64,000 nt of DNA from Phycisphaeraceae bacterium (GCA_021299385.1 JAJTGZ010000019.1:1-64000), one strand, 5' to 3'; positions 26,148-34,970 are shown, numbered from the stretch's first letter. A program made the numbers and translations. Notes: generated from the letters alone by a model not told the origin.

Positions 26148-26870
26148 GTGCCCAAGGAACGGAAGCTGCACGATCAGTTCTTCAAGAAGGCGAAGGCCGA
26201 GGGGTATGCCGCGCGCTCGGCGTACAAACTCAAGGAGATTCAAGAGCGGCACGGTTTGCTGCGTGCGGGGATGTGGGTGCTGGACCTTGGGTGCGCGCCG
26301 GGGAGTTGGATGCAAGTTGCCGGGCAGATCGTCGGCCGGCCCAGTCGCGGGCGCGACTGGGGGAACGCAAGCGAGGATGGCCGGGTGCTGGGGGTGGACT
26401 TGCAGCCCGTCTCGATCGAGTTGCCCGAGTGCTGCCGGGCTGTCGTTGGGGATGTTTTTACACTCACGGCCGAGGACTGCCTGCGTCTGCTCGGCGGCCC
26501 GGCGGATGTCGTGCTCTCGGACATGGCGCCCAACACCACCGGCGACCCGGGGGGGGACCATCACCAGAGCGTGCGCCTCTGCCGGCGTGTGCTGGAACTT
26601 TTGCCGATGGTCCTCAAGCCGGGCGGGGGTTTGGTGATGAAGGTCTTTGAGGGGTTGGCCTACCCGGACTTGTTGAGCGAGACGCAACGGCTATTTGGCT
26701 CGGCCAAGGGGCTCAAGCCTGTGGCGACGCGGCAGGTCAGCCGGGAGATGTTTATCATCGCGCAGATGTACCAGGGGCCAGCCGCGCACGCGCAGCGGGT
26801 GCCACGGGATGCGGGCCTTGCACCCAAACGCCCTGCGCCCAGGCCCGGGTGGGCCAGCGGGGGAGTGTGA
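26148..26870 (+). CDS. rlmE: 23S rRNA 2'-O-ribose methyltransferase RlmE/FtsJ
   Basis: 240 residues, GTG start at 26148 chosen because homologues begin with a short basic segment such as KERKLHDQFFKKAKAEGYAAR. It methylates the 2'-O of a uridine in the 23S rRNA A loop. The SAM site LDLGCAPGSW (45-54) and the catalytic tetrad K27, D125 (LSDMAPN), K165 (VMKVFEG) and E200 (SREMFI) are all present. A 17-residue insert, GRPSRGRDWGNASEDGR (63-79), sits after the SAM loop. Three bases separate its stop from the next gene. Confidence 0.95.
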   Translation: MPKERKLHDQFFKKAKAEGYAARSAYKLKEIQERHGLLRAGMWVLDLGCAPGSWMQVAGQIVGRPSRGRDWGNASEDGRVLGVDLQPVSIELPECCRAVVGDVFTLTAEDCLRLLGGPADVVLSDMAPNTTGDPGGDHHQSVRLCRRVLELLPMVLKPGGGLVMKVFEGLAYPDLLSETQRLFGSAKGLKPVATRQVSREMFIIAQMYQGPAAHAQRVPRDAGLAPKRPAPRPGWASGGV

Positions 26871-26873
26871 GCG

Positions 26874-28976
26874 TTGACGCTCTTAGCTCCCATCCCGGCG
26901 TTGATCGCCGCGTGCGTCGGCGTGCCGGTGCTGCTGGTGTTGTACTTTCTGAAACTGCGGCGCACGAGCGTGCGTGTTGGCAGCACGATGCTCTGGTCGC
27001 GTGCGGCACGGGACCTGGAGGTCAACATCCCGTGGCGCTGGCCCAGGGCGAGCTGGATGTTGATCCTGCAACTGCTCGGGCTGCTCTGCCTGTGCGTGGC
27101 GCTCGGCCGGCCTGCGCTGAACATGCCCGGCGCGGGGGCGGGGCGGATGGTGATCCTCATCGACCGCTCGGCGAGCATGAGCGCAGTAGACATCCCCGGC
27201 GATGGGGGCGAGCTGCGGTCGCGGCTGGACGCGGCAAAGAGCCGGGCGCTGGAGTTGATCGACTCGGCATGGGCGAGTGATATGGATGAGGTGGCGGTGG
27301 GGAGCTTTGCCGGCTCGGCGAGTATTTTGACGAGTTGGACACACGACCGCGCGACGCTGCGCGAGCAGGTCGAGGGGATCACGCCGACGGACCAGCCAGG
27401 CTCGCTGCGCTCGGCGATGGACGTGCTGGCGCTGCTCGCGCCCGATGCCACCGGCGAGGGTGGTGAGGGTGCGCGCGTGGCAACGGCGTATGTGCTGAGC
27501 GATGGCGGGTTCATCGGCGGCGAAGCGCCCGGCGTGCCGGGGGGTGTGGACCTGCGGTTCTTGCGTGTCGGGCCGGGTGCCGGTGATGCGGGCGTGAGCA
27601 ATCAGGGGATTGTGTCAGTGAGCACTCGGCGCGATGCGGATGATCCACTGAGCGTGCGCGCGACGGCGCGGGTGGTGAGCAACGCGCCTGGGGAGGTGGT
27701 GCGGACGCTGCGGGCGACGATCGATGGGCGGGATGTGGGGAGCGTGGTGGTGCGGGTGCCGGGGGCTAGTGAGCGGAGAACTAAAGAGAGCGCGAGTGCT
27801 AGCGATAGCCCCACCCCTGCCCCTCCCCTCGGGGGAGGGGTTTCTGAGAGGGCCATCGCTGCGCTTGGGGGAGGGGTTTCGGAGGTGGTGGTGAACTTGA
27901 CGGTTCGGGATCGGGGTGGTGGGGTTTTGGTGTTGGAGTTGGGCGGCGGTGATGCGCTGGCGAGTGATGACCGTGTGCAGTTGGTGCTCGATGGGGCCGC
28001 GCTGCCGAGGGTGGTGCTGGTGGGGCCTGGGGAGGATGGGTCTTCGGCGGACGCATTTGTGCGGAGTTTTTTGCTCGTGGCCAGCGCGGAGCCTTTGGAG
28101 GTGATCGGGCCAGGTGAGATGGAGCGGAGGTTGAGCGTGCGGGATGGGTTTGCGGGTGTGGACCTGGTGGTGCTCGATCGTGTCGAGCCGTCGCGGTGGC
28201 CCGCGGTGGCAACGCTGTCGCTGGGTGCCGGTGGGCCTGGGGTGGTGCTCAAGCGCGGCGTGGATGATCGGCGCACGCGTGTGGTGTCGTGGCGGCGTGA
28301 GTTGCCGGTGTTGCGGGATGTGGATTTGTCGGCGATCGAGTTGGTTGGCGCAGGGAGGCTTGAGGTGGGTGATGGGGCGACGGTTTTGGCCGAGGGGGTG
28401 GATGGGTCGTTGATGGTGGCGTTGACGACCGGCGCGGTTCGGCGTGTGGTCAGCGCGGTGGACCTGTCGCGGACGGGTTGGGGGTCGGACGTTGGGTTTG
28501 TGGTCTTTATGAGCAACGCGCTGGACTGGCTGACGCTCAAGGGGCAGGGTCGCGCGGGGAGGTGGACGACGACGAGCCAGGTGGTGCGTGTGCTTGCGGA
28601 TGCGGGGACGGCCCAGGTGGGGTTGCGCGGGCCTGTTGATGTGCCGGGCGTGGGGACGAGGTGGTTTGCGGTGCCGGCAGTCGAGGTGGGTGGTGAGGGC
28701 CAGCCGGTGGTTGTGCCGATGGGTGTGCCCGAGCGTGTGGGTGTGTATGAGGTGGTGGGCGCGCGTGTGGGTGAATCGCCGGTGTGCGTGAATTTGCTGG
28801 ACGCTGTGGAGTCGGGTTTGGAAACTCGGCAGACGTTGACGGTGGGGGCGCGTGGTGTGGGGATCGCGCGGGGTGAGGGGAGTACGCCGAGGGAGGTCTG
28901 GCCGTGGTTTGTGCTGGCCGCGGCGGTGCTGCTGTCGGCGGAGTGGTTGGTGTTTGCGGTGCGGGGGAGGGGGTGA
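26874..28976 (+). CDS. BatA-domain VWA membrane protein with an in-frame R1 repeat
   Basis: 700 residues from TTG at 26874, three bases after rlmE. The BatA domain (LLVLYFLKLRRTSVRVGSTM, then WMLILQLLGLLCLCVALGRP) is followed by a VWA domain with a complete metal site (VILIDRSASMS), AMDVLALLAPD and VLSDGGFIGG. The C-terminus has one more helix (WPWFVLAAAVLLSAEWLVFAV). At about residues 312-326 the R1 repeat at 27809-27843 is read in frame as PTPAPPLGGGVSE, and a partial copy follows as AALGGGVSE. This insert falls between two beta-rich regions, where a flexible linker would be tolerated. Confidence 0.87.
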   Translation: MTLLAPIPALIAACVGVPVLLVLYFLKLRRTSVRVGSTMLWSRAARDLEVNIPWRWPRASWMLILQLLGLLCLCVALGRPALNMPGAGAGRMVILIDRSASMSAVDIPGDGGELRSRLDAAKSRALELIDSAWASDMDEVAVGSFAGSASILTSWTHDRATLREQVEGITPTDQPGSLRSAMDVLALLAPDATGEGGEGARVATAYVLSDGGFIGGEAPGVPGGVDLRFLRVGPGAGDAGVSNQGIVSVSTRRDADDPLSVRATARVVSNAPGEVVRTLRATIDGRDVGSVVVRVPGASERRTKESASASDSPTPAPPLGGGVSERAIAALGGGVSEVVVNLTVRDRGGGVLVLELGGGDALASDDRVQLVLDGAALPRVVLVGPGEDGSSADAFVRSFLLVASAEPLEVIGPGEMERRLSVRDGFAGVDLVVLDRVEPSRWPAVATLSLGAGGPGVVLKRGVDDRRTRVVSWRRELPVLRDVDLSAIELVGAGRLEVGDGATVLAEGVDGSLMVALTTGAVRRVVSAVDLSRTGWGSDVGFVVFMSNALDWLTLKGQGRAGRWTTTSQVVRVLADAGTAQVGLRGPVDVPGVGTRWFAVPAVEVGGEGQPVVVPMGVPERVGVYEVVGARVGESPVCVNLLDAVESGLETRQTLTVGARGVGIARGEGSTPREVWPWFVLAAAVLLSAEWLVFAVRGRG
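27809..27843 (-). repeat. R1 repeat, copy 3, inside a coding sequence
   Basis: A full R1 copy in minus orientation lies within the BatA/VWA gene and keeps its reading frame. A truncated second copy (GGGGGAGGGGTTTC) lies at about 27866-27880. Both are translated. Confidence 0.92.
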
Positions 28977-29043
28977 GGAGAAATGGGCAAATGGGCAAAT
29001 AGCCAAATGTGGTGTTTGATTTGGCAATTTGGCTATTAGAAAA
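28977..29043. repeat. Inverted CAAATAGCCAAAT / ATTTGGCTATT words
   Basis: The spacer between two convergent genes holds tandem GGGCAAAT words followed by GGCAATTTGGCTATT, complementary to CAAATAGCCAAAT. It could form a hairpin from either strand. Confidence 0.65.
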
Positions 29044-29077
29044 CCCCACCCCTGCCCCTCCCCTCGGGGGAGGGGTT
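29044..29077 (-). repeat. R1 repeat, copy 4, sharing its first bases with a stop codon
   Basis: On the minus strand the repeat reads AACCCCTCCCC... and its AA is part of the TAA stop of the helicase gene. All four G runs are intact. Confidence 0.9.
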
Positions 29078-32000
29078 ATGAAGAGGCGAGCATCCGGCAG
29101 GGGCCTTGGCAGTTGGGTTTGCGGTCGAAGTTCCCGGCGAGGAGGTTGTCGATAACGCCGTTGATCGTCGCGCGCACGGCGTGGAGGTCGAGGTCGGCCA
29201 GGTTGATCGCGCCCACCTGCGTGGTGGCCAGGAGTTGGTACTCGGCCAGGCCCGGCAGGGGTTCGTCGGCGCTCAAGTGGTGCTGGAGGCTCAGGGCGTA
29301 GATGCCCAGTTGCAGGTCGTCGGTTTCTGGTTCGAGGAGTTTGCTCCAAGGCTTGCCGGTTTTGTAGTCGATGATGCAGAATGTGCCGTCGGGGAGTTGG
29401 TCGACGCGGTCGAGCTTGGCTGACAGTGTGTGTTCGCCGGCGTGGGTGTAGGGTGTGTTGACCTTCTGCTCAACGAGGAGGATGTTGGCGGGCCTGCGGT
29501 GCATGAGGGTGTGTGCGCTGGTGAGTTGGGCCGTGAGTTGGGCGAGCAGTGCCGCCTCGCCGGTGAGGGTGCCTGGGGTGGTGGCCAGGAGCAGGTCGCG
29601 GGCGACTTTGTGCAGCATGTGCAGCGGTGGGCGTGCATTGCCCTCGGCGTCGGCGTGCTGGCAGAGCTTGCCGAAGCGTTCCATGGCTTTGTGGACCAGG
29701 TCGCCTGTGGAGAGCTCGGCGGAGGTTGGCTCTTCGAGGCCGAGTTCGTACCGGCAGAAGTAACAGGCTGGGCAGCGGAGGTATGCGTCGAGTTTGGTGA
29801 ACGAGAGGTGCAGCGGGGGTGTGCGTTTGCGGGCGCGGGTGGTTGGTGTGGCCGAGGGTGAGGCGGCGGGTTGTGGGCCCAGGCGTTTGTTGATATCGGC
29901 GATGTCGTCGGCGTTGGCCCAGGTGGGTGCGGGGAGGCCCTGGGCGAGGGTGGCGATGAGGGCGAGGCGTTCGGCGGCGCGGCGGAGTGAGGTGGTGGCG
30001 GCGTCGAGTTGGTCGGGGGTGGTGGTCGGGGACTCGACGCTGGCGAGGGCGGCGGCGGCGCTGGCGCGTGTGCCCGCGGCGAGCTCGGCGGTGAGGGCGT
30101 GGCGGGCGAGGAGGGCCTTGCCCCCGGCGAGTTGCCGGCGGAGTTCGCCGGTGCTGGTCGGGGCCGTCGAGAGCAGCGCGTCGGCGGTGATCGGGTCGGG
30201 GGCGGCGGGTGGGTGGGTCAGCAGCTCGGCGGTGAACTGAACGGCGTCGGATTTTTTGGGTGGCTTTTTGCCCACGAGGATCAGCCGGCGTTTGGCGCGG
30301 GTGCAGGCGACGTAAAAGATTCGGCGTTCTTCGCGTTGGCGTGCGGCGGCGGAGTGGTCGGCGGGTGGTTGGTTGGGGTGCAGGCCCGCGTGCAGGGCTG
30401 CGGGGATGGGTGAGGGGGCGTTGGGGCCCTTGGAGTTTGGGTAGCCGTGGGGTGGGCTGACGCGCGGGAGGATGACGGTGTCGAACTCGAGTCCCTTGCT
30501 GGCGTGTGCGGTCAGGAGGACGACGGCGTCGTCGGCTGTGTCGTCGGGGTTGTCGGGGTTGTTGGGGTCGTCGTCGACACGGTCGGATGGGGGGATGCCG
30601 AGTTCGTCGTTGTCGTCAAAGTCGGAGAGGAGGTCGAGGAGTTGGGCCAGGTCGCCGGGCTTGGGGAGGGTGGGCTGGCGCTGTTGTGCGAAGCGGACGA
30701 GTTGGACGACGGCGTCGAGCCGGGCGGCGCGTTGGGCGGGGGGGAGGAGGTCGGCGTGGACGACGCCGGTGTGTATGGCCAGGTCGTAGATGAGTTGATC
30801 GGCGCGCGTGGTGGTGGCCTGGTGGTGGAAGTGGTCGAAGGTCTGGCGTGCGCGGGCGAGGCGTGCGTCGTCGGGGCGCTGGGTGGTGAGCCAGTGGAGG
30901 TAGGGTGGGAGGGGGGCTTGTTCTGTTGTTGTTTCTGAGTCTGGCTCTTGTGTGTCCAGGCGGTGTCGGCGGACGAGCGCGCGGTAGCGTGGTTCGAGCT
31001 CGATGATGGTGGGAGGGTCGATGCCGATGGGTGGGCGTTGGAGGAGTCGGCGTGCGGCTGGGGAGTCGGTGGGGTCGATGAGGAGTTGGGACCAGGCGAG
31101 GAGGTCTTGCACGCCGTCGTCGGTCATGGTGCCTGCGCGTCGGCGTCGGCGGACGGGGATACCTTCGAGTTCGAGCGCGGCGTGGACGCGGTCAAGCTCG
31201 CTGCGGGTGCGGGCGAGGACGGCGTAACTGGACCAGGGGAGTGCGGGCTCGGCGGCGCGGGAAGTGATGAGGGTGGCGGCGATGGCCTCGGCGACCTCGG
31301 CGTCGTCCTTGGTGTGGATGATGCGGACGGTGCTGGAGGGGTGGTCGGGTGGGCGTGAAGTGGCTGCGCGGAGGGATTTGTCGGGGGCGGCGCGCGAGGT
31401 GGCAAGGGAGATGGTGCGCGAGGCGGCGGCGAGGACGGGCTGGGCGCTGCGGTAGTTTTCATCGAGCGTGATGGTGCGTGCGCCGGGCCAGGCGTGGGCG
31501 AAGCGTGCGAAGGCGTGCTCGTCGGCGCCGCGGAAGGCGTAGATCGCTTGGTCGTCGTCGCCGACGACGCAGAGGTCGGTGGGGGTGGATGGGTTGTGGG
31601 GGAAGAGGTGGGCGAGCAGGACGATGGTGGAGGTGTTGACGTCTTGGAACTCATCGACGACGGCGTGTCGGAGCTCGCCGCGCAGGACGTCGCGGGCGAG
31701 GTGGTCGCCGGTGAGCAGGTCGATGGGGAGGGTGATGAGTTCGTCGAAGCCGATGTAGCCCAGGCGTGCCTGCTCGGCGCGGAGGGCGGCGACGGCGTCG
31801 GTGGTCTGGGCGAAGAGTTGGCACTCGGCGAGCTTGCCGAGGGCCTCGGGGGTGGTCTGGCCTTTGAGGTCGCGTGTGGTCTGGTTGATGAAGGCGCGGG
31901 CGTGGTCGATGGTGACGGCGGCGTTGCTCATGGCTGCGGCCTGGGTGATGACGGCCGCGGCGGCGGCGTCGGCGCCTTGGCCCATCGTCAGGCCCATGAG

Positions 32001-32405
32001 GTTGTTGTGCGTGATGACCTCGCGGGCGAGGCGGTGGAGTGTGGGTGCGTCGGCCAGGCGGAGGTTGGCGGGGAGTTTGAGGCGGTCGGCGAAGCGCCAG
32101 GTGATGAGGCGCCCGAGGCCGTGGTAGGTGTGGACGTTGACAAGGCCGGCCTTGGGGGCGTGCTCGTGGCCGCAGAGGGTGAGCAGATCGGCGAGGCGTT
32201 GGCGCATCTCGGCGGCGGCCTTGACGGTGAAGGTGAGGGCGGCGATGGTGGCGGGGTCTATGTTGCGCTCGACGATCATGTGCGCGAGGCGGTGGACGAT
32301 GAGTTTGGTCTTGCCGGTGCCGGGGCCGGCGAGGACGGCCAGTGGGCCGGCGTCGTGGAGGACGGCTTGGCGCTGCGCGTCGTTGAGGCCCGCCAGGAGG
32401 TCCAT
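29076..32405 (-). CDS. UvrD/Rep-type helicase fused to a PD-(D/E)XK nuclease domain
   Basis: 1109 residues from ATG 32405. Superfamily 1 helicase: Walker A GPGTGKT (27-33), motif II VVDEFQDVN, motif III region GDDDQAIYAFRGA, motif IV ENYRS, and a later LLTAHASKGLEFDTVILP. The C-terminal 250 residues form a RecB/AddB-like nuclease: LSFTKLDAYLRCPACYFCRY, then CIIDYKTGKPW with the catalytic Asp and Lys. Cysteines in CPACYFC and the terminal NCQGPC may hold an iron-sulfur cluster as in AddB. Likely role is DNA end processing and repair. An in-frame extension to 32465 would begin in the hairpin repeats upstream and is not believed. No partner AddB/RecC-like gene is adjacent. Confidence 0.92.
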   Translation of the reverse strand: MDLLAGLNDAQRQAVLHDAGPLAVLAGPGTGKTKLIVHRLAHMIVERNIDPATIAALTFTVKAAAEMRQRLADLLTLCGHEHAPKAGLVNVHTYHGLGRLITWRFADRLKLPANLRLADAPTLHRLAREVITHNNLMGLTMGQGADAAAAAVITQAAAMSNAAVTIDHARAFINQTTRDLKGQTTPEALGKLAECQLFAQTTDAVAALRAEQARLGYIGFDELITLPIDLLTGDHLARDVLRGELRHAVVDEFQDVNTSTIVLLAHLFPHNPSTPTDLCVVGDDDQAIYAFRGADEHAFARFAHAWPGARTITLDENYRSAQPVLAAASRTISLATSRAAPDKSLRAATSRPPDHPSSTVRIIHTKDDAEVAEAIAATLITSRAAEPALPWSSYAVLARTRSELDRVHAALELEGIPVRRRRRAGTMTDDGVQDLLAWSQLLIDPTDSPAARRLLQRPPIGIDPPTIIELEPRYRALVRRHRLDTQEPDSETTTEQAPLPPYLHWLTTQRPDDARLARARQTFDHFHHQATTTRADQLIYDLAIHTGVVHADLLPPAQRAARLDAVVQLVRFAQQRQPTLPKPGDLAQLLDLLSDFDDNDELGIPPSDRVDDDPNNPDNPDDTADDAVVLLTAHASKGLEFDTVILPRVSPPHGYPNSKGPNAPSPIPAALHAGLHPNQPPADHSAAARQREERRIFYVACTRAKRRLILVGKKPPKKSDAVQFTAELLTHPPAAPDPITADALLSTAPTSTGELRRQLAGGKALLARHALTAELAAGTRASAAAALASVESPTTTPDQLDAATTSLRRAAERLALIATLAQGLPAPTWANADDIADINKRLGPQPAASPSATPTTRARKRTPPLHLSFTKLDAYLRCPACYFCRYELGLEEPTSAELSTGDLVHKAMERFGKLCQHADAEGNARPPLHMLHKVARDLLLATTPGTLTGEAALLAQLTAQLTSAHTLMHRRPANILLVEQKVNTPYTHAGEHTLSAKLDRVDQLPDGTFCIIDYKTGKPWSKLLEPETDDLQLGIYALSLQHHLSADEPLPGLAEYQLLATTQVGAINLADLDLHAVRATINGVIDNLLAGNFDRKPNCQGPCRMLASS

Positions 32406-32419
32406 GGGTGAGGTTAGAC

Positions 32420-32660
32420 GGGTACCACCACGCTCGGCGTGGTGATGGGTGTTGGGTAGCACCACGCTCCGCGTGGTGATGGATTGGAGAGACGTGCGGA
32501 GGCACAGGCGGGAGCGGCACCACGCGGAGCGTGGTGGTACCCGAGGCGGGAATAAGACGGCGGGTGTTGGGTAGCACCACGCTCCGCGTGGTGATGAGTG
32601 GGAGGGATATAGGAAAGCACAGGCGAGGGCGGCACCACGCGGAGCGTGGTGGTACCCGGG
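32420..32660. repeat. Five copies of the CACCACGCTCCGCGTGGTG palindrome
   Basis: Copies at about 32423-32444, 32456-32481, 32515-32542, 32569-32594 and 32631-32659, alternating in orientation. Flanks such as GGGTAGCACCACGC and GTGGTGGTACCCG are also shared. Each unit is a strong hairpin. The block lies between the helicase start and the nusB-derived direct repeat. Confidence 0.85.
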
Positions 32661-32678
32661 TCAGGTGGGATGGATGGA

Positions 32679-32769
32679 TTTCCAGGCTTTGTCCAGGAGG
32701 GCGTTGACGAAGGCGGGGCTTTTGTCGGTGCTGAACTCTTGGGCGAGGCCGACGGCGTCGTTGATGATG
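32679..32769 (-). repeat. Left copy of a perfect 91-bp direct repeat: duplicated nusB 3' end
   Basis: Bases 32679-32769 are identical to 35001-35091, which encode the C-terminal helix region of NusB (from IINDAVGLAQEF through LLDKAWK). Read on the minus strand, this copy continues past LLDKAWK with SIHPT and a TGA at 32661-32663. It is therefore a plausible original nusB end, now cut off from the gene. Confidence 0.95.
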
Positions 32770-32808
32770 ATCACTCCACCTCCTGACGGAGGATCGCCTT
32801 GGACACAT

Positions 32809-32839
32809 TTGCCTCCTCGCAGCGATCAGTGGGTACAAT
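32809..32839 (+). promoter_or_regulatory. Possible promoter for a leaderless lipoprotein transcript
   Basis: TTGCCT (32809-32814) and TACAAT (32834-32839) are separated by 19 bp. The ATG of the lipoprotein lies only 6 bp downstream, so transcription from here would start at or next to the start codon. Judged by eye only. Confidence 0.3.
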
Positions 32840-32845
32840 CGTTAC

Positions 32846-33289
32846 ATGGATAGATACCTGTACATCGTGCTAACGTTGTGCTTAATGCTCACTGCCTCAT
32901 CATGTAGCCGTTCGCCGAGGCCCACGATTGGGCCATCCCCGTCCGCTGCGAGCGCGGCACAGCTGACAAAAATCCAAGGTCATTGGAAGCTGGCACCCGT
33001 TCCGGCGGGCCCTGAGCCACTGCCATTTACTCAGTTGAGTGTAACTGTGCAAGGCACGGTGGTATCGGGCGTGGCGAACCCAGGGAGCGTCGCCTTTCAA
33101 GGTAACACAGAGTACCAGCAGCCCCGCCCCGGCGGTGGGCGCCTTCGTTTGACGGCCGCACTCCCTAGCACGGCGGGTGAAATCACAATGGTTGTCGATT
33201 GGTGTGATGATGCCCGCGAGGGCAACGGCGGATGGTTCGCTGGCGCAGGGCTGAAGGACACGTTGACGTTTGCCATTACCCAACCGTAG
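32846..33289 (+). CDS. Small lipoprotein of unknown function in the nusB-flanked insert
   Basis: 147 residues. A lipoprotein signal peptide (MDRYLYIVLTLCLMLTASSC) ends at the lipobox LTASSC, with Cys20 to be lipidated. The mature part is a compact beta-rich domain (HWKLAPVPAGPEPLPFTQLS, VDWCDDAREGNGGWFAG, DTLTFAITQP). I recognise no family. GC and codon use are less extreme than in neighbouring genes. It ends 43 bp before the next gene and is probably in one operon with it. Confidence 0.7.
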   Translation: MDRYLYIVLTLCLMLTASSCSRSPRPTIGPSPSAASAAQLTKIQGHWKLAPVPAGPEPLPFTQLSVTVQGTVVSGVANPGSVAFQGNTEYQQPRPGGGRLRLTAALPSTAGEITMVVDWCDDAREGNGGWFAGAGLKDTLTFAITQP

Positions 33290-33332
33290 AGTTATCTAAC
33301 CTAGTCACCTTACATTTCAAGGAGTCGACTTG

Positions 33333-34721
33333 ATGAAAAGGCTATTGATTGTCATCGCGGTCAGTTTGGTGTGCGTTCTGGGCGCTCGCTCGGCCGTAGG
33401 GCAGGTGGGCTGGCCCGAGTTTCCACTCGGCCGGCAAAAGCAACCCGGCCAAGTGATGAGCGAACAGACGCGGCTGGAGATTCGGACTTGGGCCAGGGCC
33501 TATTGGGAGTTCATGGACACCGGTCAGCGCCCCGCCTGGGCGCAGGGTCCGATGTTCTCTCGCCCGGAGGAGATCCCGGCAAACTGGGTTCCATTCGCAG
33601 ACGCTTTCGATGTGTTCGGAAAGATCTACCAACACCGCCTGCAACCCGATCCGCGACTTCCCGGCTACTACACCTTTGGCGACCTCCTGAGAGATGATCC
33701 CACGATTCTCCAAGCATTCAGAAACTACACGATCACTGGTGAGTTGAAAACTCAATTCGATGCCGATGCGACCGCGCTGGGCAAGCACGTCGAGCTTGCC
33801 TTGAGCGGGCTCTTTGGTGAACAGGCTGACGGCGTTTTGCTTGAGACTTCGTTCATACTTGCCGAGGGAAACGACCTGAAGTCTGACACCAAGATCAGCG
33901 TTGTCGCCTCGACCCTCTACTTTGCCGACGGAAACGACTTTGTCGTGGGAAACGAACTGAGGTTTGACACCAAGGTCAGCGTTGTCGCCTCGACCGTCTA
34001 CCTTGGGGACCTTGCGGTCATCGCGCCGGGAACCCCGCTTCCAACGCCCGCCCGTCCGGAAATCCTAGAATGCCTTCTGGAGTGGGTAAAGAAGAGCAGG
34101 CTCGGCTGGGGTTCTCCCGGGTCCGATCGGGGCTGTGTGCCCCGATGCCTGTACACCAAAGACACGGCGGTTGATGGGTGGCTTTGGTATGACTACTTTG
34201 CCCCGGGCTTCGATTGCGATGACTTCTCCGATGCGATGCTCGCGTGGTTGTTGCACCACCTGCGCGGTATGTATCCAAACATGGAAGGGTACAATCTGTG
34301 GTTTGAGTGGACCGACTGCAACGGCAATCCGCTGGGTCATTCGGTGGTCTATATCAAAATTGGCGACTATTACTACATCATCGAGCCACAGACGGGAGAA
34401 ATCAAGGGGCCTTACCCGGCTAGCTCGACCCCTGATCCTCGGGTGTTCCTAACTCCTTGCCCAGGCGGGGACTACGACCACAACAAACCCGTGAAGTGGC
34501 GGCTGGTCCCGCCCAACGAGCGTCCAAAGCCTTTCTTCGAGCCACCGCCTTGGCACACCGATCCTTTCATGCAGAAGAAACTGATCGATTGCATCCGACG
34601 TTGCTACGGCGACACGATCAATCCGAACGATTACATCTGGGATCCAAACAACCCTGGCACACCTTGCACTACAGGCTGCGGCTGCGACCCGACGAAGTGG
34701 GTGCCTAACACGACGCCTTGA
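33333..34721 (+). CDS. Secreted protein with a transglutaminase-like Cys-His-Glu site
   Basis: 462 residues from ATG 33333, with a strong AAGGAG 8 bp upstream, one of the best ribosome-binding sites in the window. A signal peptide (MKRLLIVIAVSLVCVLGARSAVG) is clear. After about 230 residues including two 27-residue-spaced repeats (ISVVASTLYFADG / VSVVASTVYLGD), the C-terminal half has FDCDDFSDAMLAWLL (C295), GHSVVYI (H336) and DYYYIIEPQTG (E351). This order and spacing fit the papain/transglutaminase-like cysteine peptidase fold, as in bacterial BTLCP proteins. A cysteine-rich tail (CTTGCGCDP) suggests disulfides or metal. Activity is inferred; an inactive binding domain is possible. Confidence 0.72.
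   Translation: MKRLLIVIAVSLVCVLGARSAVGQVGWPEFPLGRQKQPGQVMSEQTRLEIRTWARAYWEFMDTGQRPAWAQGPMFSRPEEIPANWVPFADAFDVFGKIYQHRLQPDPRLPGYYTFGDLLRDDPTILQAFRNYTITGELKTQFDADATALGKHVELALSGLFGEQADGVLLETSFILAEGNDLKSDTKISVVASTLYFADGNDFVVGNELRFDTKVSVVASTVYLGDLAVIAPGTPLPTPARPEILECLLEWVKKSRLGWGSPGSDRGCVPRCLYTKDTAVDGWLWYDYFAPGFDCDDFSDAMLAWLLHHLRGMYPNMEGYNLWFEWTDCNGNPLGHSVVYIKIGDYYYIIEPQTGEIKGPYPASSTPDPRVFLTPCPGGDYDHNKPVKWRLVPPNERPKPFFEPPPWHTDPFMQKKLIDCIRRCYGDTINPNDYIWDPNNPGTPCTTGCGCDPTKWVPNTTP
33866..34003 (+). repeat. Imperfect 81-bp-period tandem repeat within the transglutaminase-like gene
   Basis: GGGAAACGACCTGAAG... at 33866 recurs 81 bp later as GGGAAACGAACTGAGG at 33947. About 57 bp are well conserved, including GTTGTCGCCTCGACC. 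The period is exactly 27 codons. Confidence 0.85.
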
Positions 34722-34749
34722 CGCGCCCGATTGAGGCGAAGAGATGCTA

Positions 34750-34782
34750 GAGGCCGTGGCCCTTGCGGACCACGGCCTCCTT
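34750..34782 (+). terminator. Hairpin terminator after the transglutaminase-like gene
   Basis: Perfect 10-bp arms GAGGCCGTGG (34750-34759) and CCACGGCCTC (34770-34779) around a 10-base loop, followed by CTTGTT. It lies 29 bp past the stop codon. The T tract is weak. Confidence 0.7.
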
Positions 34783-34970
34783 GTTCACGCGTTTGACGTA
34801 GCTAGGCTCTTTGCACGATTCGGTGGCTCTGACAGCTCCCCTTGCTGCGCCAGTTCTGACGACTGCGCGTCCGCTACGAACGGCACGCCGACATCCATCG
34901 GGCGTTCCTCACGCTTGGGTGTGTACTGACCTGCCACCGCAACCTCCGATTGTCATTGTAGTTGACGCTC

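Noticed and set aside
32406-32465. N-terminal extension of the helicase beginning MVLPNTHHHAERGG
   Set aside because: It is translated from the CACCACGC palindromes and has no relation to UvrD proteins. Helicase homology begins just after ATG 32405.
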